Positions 1-8,107 are shown, numbered from the stretch's first letter. The stretch is DNA of 64,000 nt from Candidatus Gastranaerophilales bacterium (GCA_944323625.1 CALUTD010000003.1:62001-126000), one strand, 5' to 3'. Program-made: numbers and translations. The notes: a model not told the origin generated them from the letters alone.

Positions 1-504
1 TTTAGCGGTTATATTTAAATCTTGAGTAACATCCAAATTAACCAGTGGTTCTTCTTTTTGAAATCTTGAAGAAGATTTTGAACTATGTGTGGCACCCGAA
101 AATAAATCATCATAAGAGAACCTTCCTGATGTCCTTTGTGATTTTCTTGAGCCTCCCATTAAATCACCGAATATAGAGCTAAAAAAGTCAGAAAAATCAC
201 CCATATTAGAGAAACTTTGGCTATAGCCGCCCTGATTAAAATTAAATCCTTCAAATCCCGGCGGAGGTGTAAAGTTAGCACCTTGCTGCCAGTTAGCACC
301 TAAACTGTCATACCTGCTTTTCTTTTCTTTATCGGATAATACTTCGTATGCTTCATTTATATCTTTAAATTTGTTTACGGCATCAGGAGATTTATTTACA
401 TCCGGATGGTATTGTCTTGCAAGTTTTCTATAAGCCGATTTTATTTTAGCTTCCGTAGCATCTCTTTCAACACCTAATATTTTATAATAATCTTTGTATT
501 CCAT
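1..504 (-). CDS. DnaJ/CbpA-type co-chaperone, carboxy end cut by window edge
   Basis: The minus-strand reading frame starts with ATG at 504-502, preceded by an AAGGAG-like site, and runs off the window start, so about 168 residues are visible. The first 70 residues are a J domain with the HPD tripeptide at residues 33-35, which stimulates Hsp70 ATPase. It is followed by a Gly/Phe-rich linker ([14 protein letters not shown] region), and then the start of the substrate-binding domain (NLDVTQDL). No CxxCxGxG zinc repeats lie between linker and the C-terminal domain, which favours the CbpA/DnaJ type II class over canonical DnaJ. The gene diverges from the glycosidase gene at 638. Type assignment is limited because the C-terminal domain is missing. 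Confidence 0.85.
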   Translation of the reverse strand, partial: MEYKDYYKILGVERDATEAKIKSAYRKLARQYHPDVNKSPDAVNKFKDINEAYEVLSDKEKKSRYDSLGANWQQGANFTPPPGFEGFNFNQGGYSQSFSNMGDFSDFFSSIFGDLMGGSRKSQRTSGRFSYDDLFSGATHSSKSSSRFQKEEPLVNLDVTQDLNITAK

Positions 505-637
505 TATTAAATCTCCTTAATATAATAATAATATAAAAACTAAGCTATATTAAAATAGTTAATGTTTTTTTAACTTTGTTTAGTTTAATTTAATAAAGTA
601 GTTAACAAATGCAGTGTTTTTTTATATCATATAAGTA

Positions 638-2617
638 ATGAAAAAATATATATTAAACATAATTTTAATAATTATATTAATCTCAGGTCCTGCTTATTCG
701 CAAGATAAGTTAAATAGTGCGCTTAAGGATAATTTAAAACCGGATTTAAATGTACAACCTAAAGAACCTGTTAAAATTAACAACCAATTTGAACTAAATG
801 ATAAAGTTCTTAATATGTCAATACTGCCTGCAGTTTCTGAACCTATTATTCCTTCAGGAATAATATATAGTGAAGATTATGTTGCTCTTGATGCAATAAA
901 CCCTCAAAAGAAAGGTAATGTGAATGCAAATTATCCGGGATTAAGGGGACCAAACCAATTAATTGTTTATACTCCGGCTTTTGGTCTGAGAACAGGTACA
1001 AATGAATATGGAACAGAAGCTGTTATAGAAAATAATATGGTAGTCAGACTTAACGGAGCTGATTCAATAATTCCGAAAAACGGTTTTGTAGTTTCGGGTC
1101 ACGGTAAAGCAAAAACCTGGATAATGAAAAATCTTCAAGTGGGTACGAAAGTTTATATAGATTATACAAATAACGCCATAAAAATTTTTCTTACTCCTGA
1201 AAGCCTTATATTTGCAGCTAATGAAAAGTTAAATGAAATTTCAAAAATCATTGAGTATTATAGAAATCACGATTATAAATACTCAGATAAAGAGGCTACT
1301 GATTTTATAGAAAAATCACAAAATGCCATAAAAAAGGCAGAAAAGAAGCCTGAAAAAACTCAAAGTTATATAAATGAAGCTATGAGTTATTTAGATAGTG
1401 CAATGAAAAATGCAATTCCATATTATGATAATGAGCTGAAAGGAATTTGGGTTAGACCTATAGAAACAACACCGGAGCTCATTGAAAAAACAATTGAACG
1501 TATTCATGAAACCGGAATTACAGATATATTTCTTGAAACTTACTTTCATGGAAAAACAATTTATCCCAGCGAATATCTTAAAGAAGTTGGAGTTATATCT
1601 CAAAGAGAAGAATTTATAGGGTTTGACCCATTAGAAATATGGATAAAAGAAGCCCATAAACGTGATATGAAAATACATATTTGGTTTGAAACATTTTATG
1701 TGGGTAATGATAACCCGATGTATAACCCGCAGCACGTTTTAAATGTTTATCCTTCATGGGCTAACAAAAGATTAATGAATTATGATTCAGACATCCCTGT
1801 TCCATCGCTTTCAGAACATAACGGATATTTTTTAGATCCTGCTAATAAACTTGTACAGACTTATCTAAAAGAAATAATCAAAGAAATAATAGTTAAATAT
1901 AGACCAGATGGTATAAATTTGGATTATATAAGATATCCTCAGACAGTAGATCCGTCATATTCAAACTACAGACTGTCAAATTGGGGCTATACTCAATATG
2001 CAAGATATGAATTTAAATCTCTGTATGGAATTGACCCTATTGATATAGAATACGGAACAGGAGATTGGCAATTATGGTCTTTATATAGACAGCGTAAGAT
2101 TAATGAATTTGTAGCAGATGTAAAAAGTATGACAAATGCTTATAATATAAATTTAACTGCAGTCATATTTCCCGATTTAAAAAAGTGTATCGGTACGAAA
2201 ATGCAAAACTGGCGTGAATGGTCGATGAACGGATATGTTGACGGTGTTACTCCTCTTGTTCTCACGGGAGATAAAAATACCGCAATATTACTTTTAAAAG
2301 ATGTAATTCATAATACTTCACCATTAACAAATATTTACCCGGGTTTATTTGTTACATTTATGGGCGGTTCATTTGATGATTTGCTTCTTCAAATTCATAA
2401 AACAAGAGAATTTAAAACAAAAGGTCAGATTTTATTTGATTATGCCCATTTGAATACAGAATATGTTGATGCACTAACGGCAAGAGTGTATAATAAGTCT
2501 TACGGACGAGATAAGGAAATAATAAAACATAATCCTGATAATTTTGAAGTAAAATTAAACAAATCGAAAAAGAAGTCAAAAAGAAGATTAAAGGGGAAAA
2601 ATAATGACAATAATTAA
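638..2617 (+). CDS. Secreted glycosyl-hydrolase-like (GHL10) family protein
   Basis: 659 residues with a signal peptide (basic MKK, hydrophobic 5-18, AYSQ cleavage-like site). Residues about 75-190 form a predicted beta-rich N-terminal module and 195-262 a Lys/Glu-rich helical linker. Residues 266-600 match the GHL10 (PF02638, YngK-like) TIM-barrel family: the opening LKGIWVRP, a central MKIHIWFE strand, and GINLDYIRYP at 426-434 with an acidic residue at the expected barrel position. Family members are thought to act on peptidoglycan or exopolysaccharide, but the substrate is unproven. The tail is very basic (KKKSKRRLKGK). The 3' end overlaps dapF by 14 bases, implying translational coupling. 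The ATG at 638 has only a weak ribosome binding site. Confidence 0.85.
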   Translation: MKKYILNIILIIILISGPAYSQDKLNSALKDNLKPDLNVQPKEPVKINNQFELNDKVLNMSILPAVSEPIIPSGIIYSEDYVALDAINPQKKGNVNANYPGLRGPNQLIVYTPAFGLRTGTNEYGTEAVIENNMVVRLNGADSIIPKNGFVVSGHGKAKTWIMKNLQVGTKVYIDYTNNAIKIFLTPESLIFAANEKLNEISKIIEYYRNHDYKYSDKEATDFIEKSQNAIKKAEKKPEKTQSYINEAMSYLDSAMKNAIPYYDNELKGIWVRPIETTPELIEKTIERIHETGITDIFLETYFHGKTIYPSEYLKEVGVISQREEFIGFDPLEIWIKEAHKRDMKIHIWFETFYVGNDNPMYNPQHVLNVYPSWANKRLMNYDSDIPVPSLSEHNGYFLDPANKLVQTYLKEIIKEIIVKYRPDGINLDYIRYPQTVDPSYSNYRLSNWGYTQYARYEFKSLYGIDPIDIEYGTGDWQLWSLYRQRKINEFVADVKSMTNAYNINLTAVIFPDLKKCIGTKMQNWREWSMNGYVDGVTPLVLTGDKNTAILLLKDVIHNTSPLTNIYPGLFVTFMGGSFDDLLLQIHKTREFKTKGQILFDYAHLNTEYVDALTARVYNKSYGRDKEIIKHNPDNFEVKLNKSKKKSKRRLKGKNNDNN

Positions 2618-3449
2618 CTTCACCAAGATGCAGGGGTTAGGCAATGATTTCATAATATTAGACTATGAAGAATACTTGAAAACTAAAAAAACTCCTGATG
2701 AGTTAGCTGTGAAATTATGTGACAGACATTTTAGTATTGGTGCGGATGGTTTGATTATAGTTAATCCAAATACAAAACAAACTGACATTGGTTGGATATT
2801 TTATAATGCAGACGGAACTATTGCTCAAATGTGCGGAAACGGAATTAGATGTTTTGCCAAATATGTTTATTCAAAAGGATTAGTTAATAAAAAAGAATTT
2901 TCTGTTGAAACAAAAGCAGGAACTATTATTCCCAAAATTTTAGATAACGGTGAAGTCAGAGTTAATATGTCAAAACCAATTTTGGAACCTGAAAAAATTC
3001 CGGTAAATAGTCAAAATAACTTAAATTTTGAATTAAAAGTTTCGGATAAAACATTTACTGCAAATGCCGTTAGTATGGGAAATCCACATTGCATTATAAT
3101 AACGGACGAAAATACAAAAGAACTTGCATTAAAATACGGAAGAGAAATAGAGACGCATTCTTTATTCCCCGAAAAAACAAATGTTGAGTTCATAAAAATA
3201 CTGTCTAGGAATGAAATCAATCTTGATGTTTGGGAAAGAGGCTGTGCGATCACTCTTGCATGCGGAACGGGAGCTTGTGCTTCTGTTGTTGCTTGTATAT
3301 TAAATGGATTATGTGACAAGAATGTTAAGGTAAATCTTCCGGGCGGTGTTTTAACTATTGCTTGGGCAGGTTCCAAAAATGATACGGAATATGATGTATT
3401 TATGTCAGGCCCGGCAGAGTATTCTTTTGAAGGAAGTATTAATATATAA
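2604..3449 (+). CDS. dapF: Diaminopimelate epimerase
   Basis: 281 residues, the normal length for the family. It converts LL- to meso-diaminopimelate for lysine and peptidoglycan synthesis. Both catalytic cysteines are present in their signature contexts: C77 in MCGNGIRC and C220 in TLACGTGACA. The substrate-binding N-terminal segment MQGLGNDF and the GADGL motif are also intact. The start ATG lies inside the end of the upstream glycosidase gene with AAGGGG eight bases before it, so the two genes are probably co-translated. A meso-DAP cell wall for this organism is a reasonable inference. Confidence 0.97.
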   Translation: MTIINFTKMQGLGNDFIILDYEEYLKTKKTPDELAVKLCDRHFSIGADGLIIVNPNTKQTDIGWIFYNADGTIAQMCGNGIRCFAKYVYSKGLVNKKEFSVETKAGTIIPKILDNGEVRVNMSKPILEPEKIPVNSQNNLNFELKVSDKTFTANAVSMGNPHCIIITDENTKELALKYGREIETHSLFPEKTNVEFIKILSRNEINLDVWERGCAITLACGTGACASVVACILNGLCDKNVKVNLPGGVLTIAWAGSKNDTEYDVFMSGPAEYSFEGSINI

Positions 3450-3606
3450 ATTGCTTGATTTTTAGACTTTTCAGTATGACGAGAAGTAAATTGTATATAA
3501 TACGTGATTCGTTGAAAAAATCAAATTACTTAATACATGCAGGAACTTTTTTTCGATGAAGTTGTCTTTATCAAAGAAGAAAGAGTAGTTGGAGTTATAC
3601 ATAAAA

Positions 3607-3630
3607 GAACACGACATTTCTGTCGTGTTC
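3607..3630 (-). terminator. Intrinsic terminator of the 31-residue micro-ORF
   Basis: A perfect 10-bp stem (GAACACGACA at 3607-3616, TGTCGTGTTC at 3621-3630) closes a 4-base loop. On the minus strand it is followed by TTTTAT, the expected U-tract. It lies 21 bases beyond the stop of the small ORF at 3652-3747. It may also help end transcription arriving from dapF on the plus strand, though the U-tract there is poorer. Confidence 0.75.
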
Positions 3631-3651
3631 GGTTTTGAAAATCTTTTGGGT

Positions 3652-3747
3652 TTAATGTGCACCGCTTTGTTTTTCAAACATTGAAGGCAGAGCAATCAGC
3701 AAGAAGTACATTAAAGCACCGAATAAGAGTAAGTAGAGACCATCCAT
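3652..3747 (-). CDS. Putative 31-residue single-pass membrane micro-protein
   Basis: Minus-strand ORF of 31 codons plus TAA, not covered by a longer gene. The start ATG (3747-3745) has AAAGGA 8 bases upstream, and the stop is followed by a strong intrinsic terminator at 3607-3630. The peptide is one hydrophobic helix (residues 3-22, LYLLLFGALMYFLLIALP) with a short polar tail ending SGAH. The size and topology resemble small accessory subunits of membrane complexes, but I recognise no family. Its own RBS and terminator argue that it is expressed. Confidence 0.6.
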   Translation of the reverse strand: MDGLYLLLFGALMYFLLIALPSMFEKQSGAH

Positions 3748-3836
3748 AACACAATTCCTTTATTTAATAACTACACATGTATATAATTCCACAAATAGCT
3801 TTTTCTTAAACGTTATTGTAAAATGTTGAGGTAATC

Positions 3837-4169
3837 ATGGATAAATCAAAATTAAAAAAATTATTTTCAGGATTGTGCTGCAGCGTTTGCAGGCATGATT
3901 TTGATGAAAGTGCAATTTACATAAAGCGAGAAGAGAAAAATTTACTGGTATTGCAGATAATATGCCCTGAATGCGGTAAAAGTTTCGGACTGGCACTTTT
4001 AGGTACAGGTTCATTATCTATAAAAGATAAAGAAGATGATGAACTGGTAATTCAAAATTGTCCCGAGCCGATAACTTATGATGATGTACTTGATGCACAC
4101 AATTTTATTGATAAACTTGAGAAAGACTGGACAAAATATATTCCTGACGAATTAAAGAATATAAATTAG
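3837..4169 (+). CDS. Hypothetical zinc-ribbon protein
   Basis: 110 residues, start ATG at 3837 preceded by GAGG. Two cysteine pairs, CCSVC near residue 15 and CPEC near residue 45, form a likely treble-clef or zinc-ribbon metal site. They are separated by a beta-rich stretch (LLVLQII). The rest is acidic and contains no recognised domain. It stands alone between the micro-ORF and the pilin pseudogene. The function is unknown; RNA, DNA or protein binding is possible for such a small zinc module. Confidence 0.75.
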   Translation: MDKSKLKKLFSGLCCSVCRHDFDESAIYIKREEKNLLVLQIICPECGKSFGLALLGTGSLSIKDKEDDELVIQNCPEPITYDDVLDAHNFIDKLEKDWTKYIPDELKNIN

Positions 4170-4286
4170 TTGTTAATTTTAGTTTTATAATATCAAATAA
4201 GTTTTTAAGATTGATAAAACTATAAATATATGCTAATATAATCTTCGAAGGAGATAAAAAATACGAATAAAACTGTTTTATGCTAC

Positions 4287-4295
4287 GGGGGGGGG
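4287..4295 (+). repeat. Homopolymeric G9 tract in prepilin pseudogene leader
   Basis: Nine consecutive Gs in otherwise AT-rich DNA, flanked CTAC and TAGA exactly as at 47723. Runs of this kind change length by slipped-strand mispairing. At nine Gs the tract keeps the upstream ATA frame in phase with the prepilin helix. Confidence 0.9.
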
Positions 4296-4303
4296 TAGAA
4301 ACA

Positions 4304-4343
4304 GACTATTTTTTAAAAGTTATTTTCCTTTTAAAAAATAGTC
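4304..4343. repeat. Perfect 16-bp inverted repeat inside the prepilin pseudogene
   Basis: GACTATTTTTTAAAAG at 4304-4319 is matched by its exact reverse complement at 4328-4343 with an 8-base spacer. It sits between the G tract and the prepilin helix and carries the TAG stop. It has no U-tract of its own as a terminator and no target-site duplication that I could see. It could be a small inserted palindrome that inactivated the gene. Confidence 0.8.
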
Positions 4344-4721
4344 ATTTACGCTTTCTGAAGTATTAATTACTCTTGTCGTCATTGGTATCATTGCAGCTAT
4401 AACAGTGCCGATGATTTTAAATTCCTTACATAACCAAGAATATAAAACGGGATATAAAAAAGCATATTCTGATTTAAGCAATGCAATTTTGAAAAGTGTT
4501 GCACTGGGAGAATTTCCTGAGCGAAACAATAAATTTGATAAAAAAGCAGCAGAACAATAATGGAATATATTAAAACAAAAATATTATATAAGTGTAACAA
4601 ACCGCCTTGTTATTATAAATCATGGTTATTATAAGTCTGACGTTTTATATTATAGCGGTAAAATATACATGGATGACAAATAATAATTATTACAGCTATA
4701 ATAAAATACAGGAGGTTTTTT

Positions 4722-5072
4722 ATGAGTGCTAAAAAAACAGATTGCGAAGCAGTAAATGCAGATATTGTAAATAAAGTTAAAAAAACTATGCCTGATATAA
4801 AAAAATTATATGAACTTTCGGACTTTTTTAAAGTAATGGGTGATGGAACTCGTATTCAACTTCTTTGGGCTTTGGAAGAGAGTGAAATGTGCGTAGGAGA
4901 TTTGGCTGTTCTTCTTGATATGACAAAATCCGCAATTTCTCACCAGTTAAAAGTTTTAAGAATGTCAAAACTTGTAAAAACCGAAAAACGGGGCAAAAAT
5001 GTTTATTATTCACTGGATGATGACCACGTTAAAATGATTCTTGAAAAAGCTTTTGACCATGTTAAAGAGTAA
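4722..5072 (+). CDS. ArsR/SmtB-family zinc-sensing repressor
   Basis: 116 residues with the winged helix-turn-helix of the ArsR/SmtB family: EMCVGDLAVLL, then the recognition helix SAISHQLKVLR, then the wing KRGKNVYYSL. The alpha-5 zinc site of SmtB is complete, with D100, H102, H113 and E116 at SmtB spacing (D-x-H-x10-H-x2-E). It therefore probably senses Zn(II), perhaps also Co(II) or Cd(II), and derepresses in its presence. AGGAGG precedes the ATG. No metal exporter or metallothionein gene is adjacent, so it likely regulates itself and distant targets. A poor hairpin around 5155-5188 followed by T-rich DNA may end its transcript. Confidence 0.9.
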   Translation: MSAKKTDCEAVNADIVNKVKKTMPDIKKLYELSDFFKVMGDGTRIQLLWALEESEMCVGDLAVLLDMTKSAISHQLKVLRMSKLVKTEKRGKNVYYSLDDDHVKMILEKAFDHVKE

Positions 5073-5246
5073 TAATCACAAATAATGTTCTCTTTGATAT
5101 TACATTTTGGTTATAGTATACTGATTTAGTATTTATTTATGAAAAAAGAAAATCATGGCGTAGTAAGTTAGTTTTACCGCGCTCATAATTTTATTTTTTA
5201 TAAAGATTATATTTTTGATTAATCAAAATACAAGGAGAACACCTAA

Positions 5247-6218
5247 TTGAAAAAGATTTTTTTACACAAAGAAACAACAAAGACTCAAAAGCCCGAATAT
5301 TATAAAGAGAACAAATTATTCAACATTATAAATACTAAGGAACGAAAAATAATTAAAATTTGCGGTATAAAAATCAAAATTAAAAGAAAAGGTAAGTTAA
5401 AAGATATAATAAAAAATTACATAAAATATACAAAGGCAGCGAAAATAAAAATCGAAAAACCAATTGTGTTTTCCTCTTTCCCGATTGAGAAAATAGATGT
5501 ATCAATAATCATACCTGTTTACAATCAATTTAAGTATACTATTCAATGTTTAAATTCCATTAAACAAAATACAAAGGATGTAAATTACGAAATTATAATT
5601 ATTGATGATTGCTCAACCGATGAAACAAAAAATTTGGAACAATTTGTAAAAAATGTAAAAATAATCAGAAATGAAAGTAATTTAGGATTTCTTAAAAACT
5701 GTAATAAAGCTGCAAAAGAAGCAAAAGGGCAATATTTGTATTTATTGAATAATGACACAGTTATATTAAAAGATACAATAAAAGAACTTTTAAACACGTT
5801 TACGGAAGAAAAAATTGGCATAGCAGGTTCAAAAATGTTAAGTAAAAACGGAGTAATTCAATCTGCGGGTGCATATATTGATAATAACGGACAATCCGTA
5901 AGCTATGGAGAATATCAACTATCGGATTCACCCGAATATAATACACTTAAAGAAGTTCAATATGTATCAGGTGCAAGTTTTATGGTCAGAAAAAATATTT
6001 GGGATAAATTAAAGGGTTTTGATGAGAAATTCGGTCAGGGGTATTATGAAGAAGCAGATTTCTGCAGAAGAACAAAGCTTTTGGGGTTTAAAGTTATTTA
6101 TCAACCAAAATCCGAAATTATACATTTTGGAAGTAAAACCTTCGGTTTAAACAACAAAGTTATAAATTTACATAACAAAAACAGAGAATTATATTTAGAT
6201 AAATGGAAAAATAAATAG
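5247..6218 (+). CDS. Family 2 glycosyltransferase (surface glycan)
   Basis: 323 residues, TTG start at 5247 with AAGGAGA upstream. Residues 84-300 form a GT-A fold: VSIIIPVYN opening strand, IIDDCSTDET nucleotide-sugar segment, NNDT (168-171) at the usual metal-binding DxD place, and a later GFDEKFGQGYYEEADFC acceptor/catalytic block. This layout resembles rhamnosyl- and O-antigen transferases. Residues 40-54 (GIKIKIKRKGKLKDI) form a basic module also present at the C-terminus of the gene at 7072. It is the first gene of a three-gene cluster with a methyltransferase and another transferase, probably making or modifying LPS or an exopolysaccharide at the inner membrane. Confidence 0.88.
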   Translation: MKKIFLHKETTKTQKPEYYKENKLFNIINTKERKIIKICGIKIKIKRKGKLKDIIKNYIKYTKAAKIKIEKPIVFSSFPIEKIDVSIIIPVYNQFKYTIQCLNSIKQNTKDVNYEIIIIDDCSTDETKNLEQFVKNVKIIRNESNLGFLKNCNKAAKEAKGQYLYLLNNDTVILKDTIKELLNTFTEEKIGIAGSKMLSKNGVIQSAGAYIDNNGQSVSYGEYQLSDSPEYNTLKEVQYVSGASFMVRKNIWDKLKGFDEKFGQGYYEEADFCRRTKLLGFKVIYQPKSEIIHFGSKTFGLNNKVINLHNKNRELYLDKWKNK

Positions 6219-6230
6219 GGATTATAAAGT

Positions 6231-7061
6231 ATGGACTACCAGTTTAAAGTTTATCAAACAGAAGTAGCAAATATTCAAGACCCGAGGCGTATATTTATAA
6301 ATTGGATAAAATCCGAATCGAAAGTTCTTGATGTGGGCTGTGCGGCAGGTAATTTCGGTTTTGAGTTGAAAAAAGAAAAAAATTGTCAGGTTTGGGGAAT
6401 TGATTATAACCCCGAAAGCATAGCGCTTGCAAAAAAAACAAATTCTTATGTAAAAATTGATTTAACTGACCTTAATCAAATTGACGAAGAATTTATAAAC
6501 AAATATTTGAACTTTTTTGATTATATTGTACTTGGAGATGTTTTGGAACATCTTCTTAATCCCGATATAACAATAGATAAGTTAAAACAGACTCTTAATA
6601 ATACGGGCAGAATTTTAATTTCTGTACCGAATATAGCCCATTGCAGCATAAAAGCACGTCTTATTCTTAATGAATTTGAATATGAAGAAGCAGGACTGAT
6701 GGACTCAAGCCATATCCATTTTTTCACATATAAAAGTTTGGCTGTTTTTTTGAATAAACATAATCTAAAAATAATAAACTATTCATACACTACTTGGGCA
6801 GATATTTATAACGGACAAAAAGAAAATAATCCGTATAACAAAATTTCTTCATGCGTAAAATATTCAATATTAAACGACAAACACTCACACGTGACTCAAT
6901 ATGTGGTCGAATGTGAACAAGATTCTTCTATAAAAGAATCAGAATATAATTTAAAGTTAATTGATGACAACACAAAAGAAAATAAAAATTGGAAATACAC
7001 ATATAAAATAAAAAGAGAATTAAAAAGAATAACAAACAAAATTCTAGGGAAAACAAAATAA
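6231..7061 (+). CDS. SAM-dependent methyltransferase, class I
   Basis: 276 residues. The Rossmann SAM site is clear: VLDVGCAAGNFGFEL (motif I), then VWGIDYN (acidic ribose contact), then YIVLGDVLEHL (motif II, as in Methyltransf_23/UbiG-like enzymes), then GRILISVPNIAH. The C-terminal 60 residues are Lys-rich and outside the domain. It lies 12 bases after one glycosyltransferase and 10 before another, so it probably O-methylates a sugar of the same glycan. The exact substrate cannot be read from the sequence. Confidence 0.88.
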   Translation: MDYQFKVYQTEVANIQDPRRIFINWIKSESKVLDVGCAAGNFGFELKKEKNCQVWGIDYNPESIALAKKTNSYVKIDLTDLNQIDEEFINKYLNFFDYIVLGDVLEHLLNPDITIDKLKQTLNNTGRILISVPNIAHCSIKARLILNEFEYEEAGLMDSSHIHFFTYKSLAVFLNKHNLKIINYSYTTWADIYNGQKENNPYNKISSCVKYSILNDKHSHVTQYVVECEQDSSIKESEYNLKLIDDNTKENKNWKYTYKIKRELKRITNKILGKTK

Positions 7062-7071
7062 AGGAGAAGCA

Positions 7072-7968
7072 GTGTTTAATTTTAATATTAAAAAACAACA
7101 TAAAAATCCCCCTCCCCCGATTCAAACAACTGAGATAAACCATAAAATCAATTTTAAAAATATTCCGATTTTTATTATTAGTTTTAACAGATTAAGCTAT
7201 TTAAAACAACTTGTAGAATATTTGGAAAATAAAAATTATACAAATATAAATATAATAGATAATAAATCTACTTATGGACCATTATTGGATTATTTAAAAA
7301 ATTCAAAACATAAGGTTTACTATATGGATAAAAATTATGGGCACAGAGTTTTTTGGGAGTGTAATTTATTTAATGAAATAATAAACAATGAATATTATAT
7401 TGTAACCGATAATGATGTATTGCCCACAGAAAACTGCCCTGATAATTTTGCAGAAATGTTTTATGATATTTTGCAAACAAACCCCTGTATAACAAAAGTG
7501 GGTTTTAGTCTGAAAATAGATGATATAGATGATTCTTATGAACTGAAAAAAAGTGTATTAAAATTAGAAAAACCTTTTTATTCCATTAAAAAAAGATATG
7601 AAGATATTTTTATTTATGAAGCACAAATTGACACTACCTTTGCTTTATATAAACCCAAAATAGATATGGATAAATTTTATTATGCAATAAGAACAGGATC
7701 TCCTTATCAGGCAAGACATTTACCCTGGTATCCAAATAAAAATAAAACCGAAGAAGAAATATATTATATAAAAACTCACAAAAAAGGAATCTCTAATTAT
7801 TCTGCCGGTTTAACAAATAAGGAGCTAACAAAAAAAGTTAATTTTAAAAAGTCATTTTATAAATTTAAAACGCAAAATTATACAATCTTTAATATAGCCG
7901 GTTTTCAAATTAAAATCAGAAGAAAAGGAAAATTAAAAGATATTCTGAAATCGTATTTCTTAGATTAA
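7072..7968 (+). CDS. Glycosyltransferase-like protein (GT-A fold)
   Basis: 298 residues, GTG start at 7072 after AAGGAGA. The segment IPIFIISFNRLSYL, the NINIIDNKSTYG loop and YYIVTDNDV (a DxD-type metal site) mark a glycosyltransferase of GT2-like architecture, shorter and more divergent than its neighbour at 5247. The N-terminus has a PPPP stretch. The last 25 residues contain GFQIKIRRKGKLKDI (277-291), 12 of 15 identical to an N-terminal segment of the GT at 5247. Nucleotide sugar and acceptor are unknown. It is the last gene of the cluster. Confidence 0.75.
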   Translation: MFNFNIKKQHKNPPPPIQTTEINHKINFKNIPIFIISFNRLSYLKQLVEYLENKNYTNINIIDNKSTYGPLLDYLKNSKHKVYYMDKNYGHRVFWECNLFNEIINNEYYIVTDNDVLPTENCPDNFAEMFYDILQTNPCITKVGFSLKIDDIDDSYELKKSVLKLEKPFYSIKKRYEDIFIYEAQIDTTFALYKPKIDMDKFYYAIRTGSPYQARHLPWYPNKNKTEEEIYYIKTHKKGISNYSAGLTNKELTKKVNFKKSFYKFKTQNYTIFNIAGFQIKIRRKGKLKDILKSYFLD

Positions 7969-7997
7969 AAATATAGAGATAATATTACTCTAACGGA

Positions 7998-8024
7998 TTT
8001 TTTTTGGGGGGGGGGGAAAAAAAA
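7998..8024. repeat. T8-G11-A8 compound homopolymer tract
   Basis: Eight Ts, eleven Gs (8006-8016) and eight As in succession, in the 139-base gap between the last glycan gene and the DUF1858 gene. It is not inside a recognisable ORF, unlike the two pilin G tracts. The T and A arms could pair, with the Gs in the loop. Its length is likely unstable. Possible effects are on transcript end or stability, or none. Confidence 0.85.
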
Positions 8025-8057
8025 TAAAGATTATTATCCATTCGGATTATAAGCCAA

Positions 8058-8077
8058 AAGCGGCTAAATTGCCGCTT
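8058..8077. terminator. Hairpin between convergent genes
   Basis: Perfect 7-bp stem AAGCGGC / GCCGCTT with a 6-base loop. On the minus strand it is followed by TTGGCTTATAA, a modest U-tract; on the plus strand it has almost none. Position between convergent transcription units fits a terminator, chiefly for the DUF1858 gene. Confidence 0.55.
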
Positions 8078-8107
8078 CTTAGCTTGTTATAACAGGTTTT
8101 TATCAAT

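Larger units (their letters stand above)
4261..4683 (+). pseudogene. Broken type IV prepilin-like gene with poly-G tract
   Basis: A good Shine-Dalgarno (AAGGAG at 4248-4253) is followed not by ATG but by ATA at 4261. The frame continues through the G9 tract (4287-4295) into a clear prepilin helix: SFTLSEVLITLVVIGIIAA, with Glu at the +5 position, then a pilin-like stalk (YKKAYSDLSNAILKS). The same frame contains TAG at 4339-4341, directly before the helix, and TAA at 4558-4560, with homologous-looking sequence continuing to TAA at 4681-4683. There is thus no start codon and there are two in-frame stops, but no frameshift beyond the G tract. The layout (RBS, CTAC-Gn-TAGA, helix) matches the gene at 47699, so this is a decayed paralogue. 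Confidence 0.8.

Noticed and set aside
1391-3376. Minus-strand ORFs inside the glycosidase and dapF genes
   Set aside because: They lie antisense within clearly coding genes, lack RBSs and give no recognisable domain; they are shadows of the coding strand.
3652-3747. KdpF or CydX identity for the 31-residue peptide
   Set aside because: Size and topology agree but no sequence match is evident and no kdp or cyd genes are nearby, so it stays unnamed.
5155-5188. Terminator hairpin after the SmtB-like gene
   Set aside because: The two arms (ATGGCGTAGTAA and TTACCGCGCTCAT) pair only with mismatches and differ in length; not listed as a feature.
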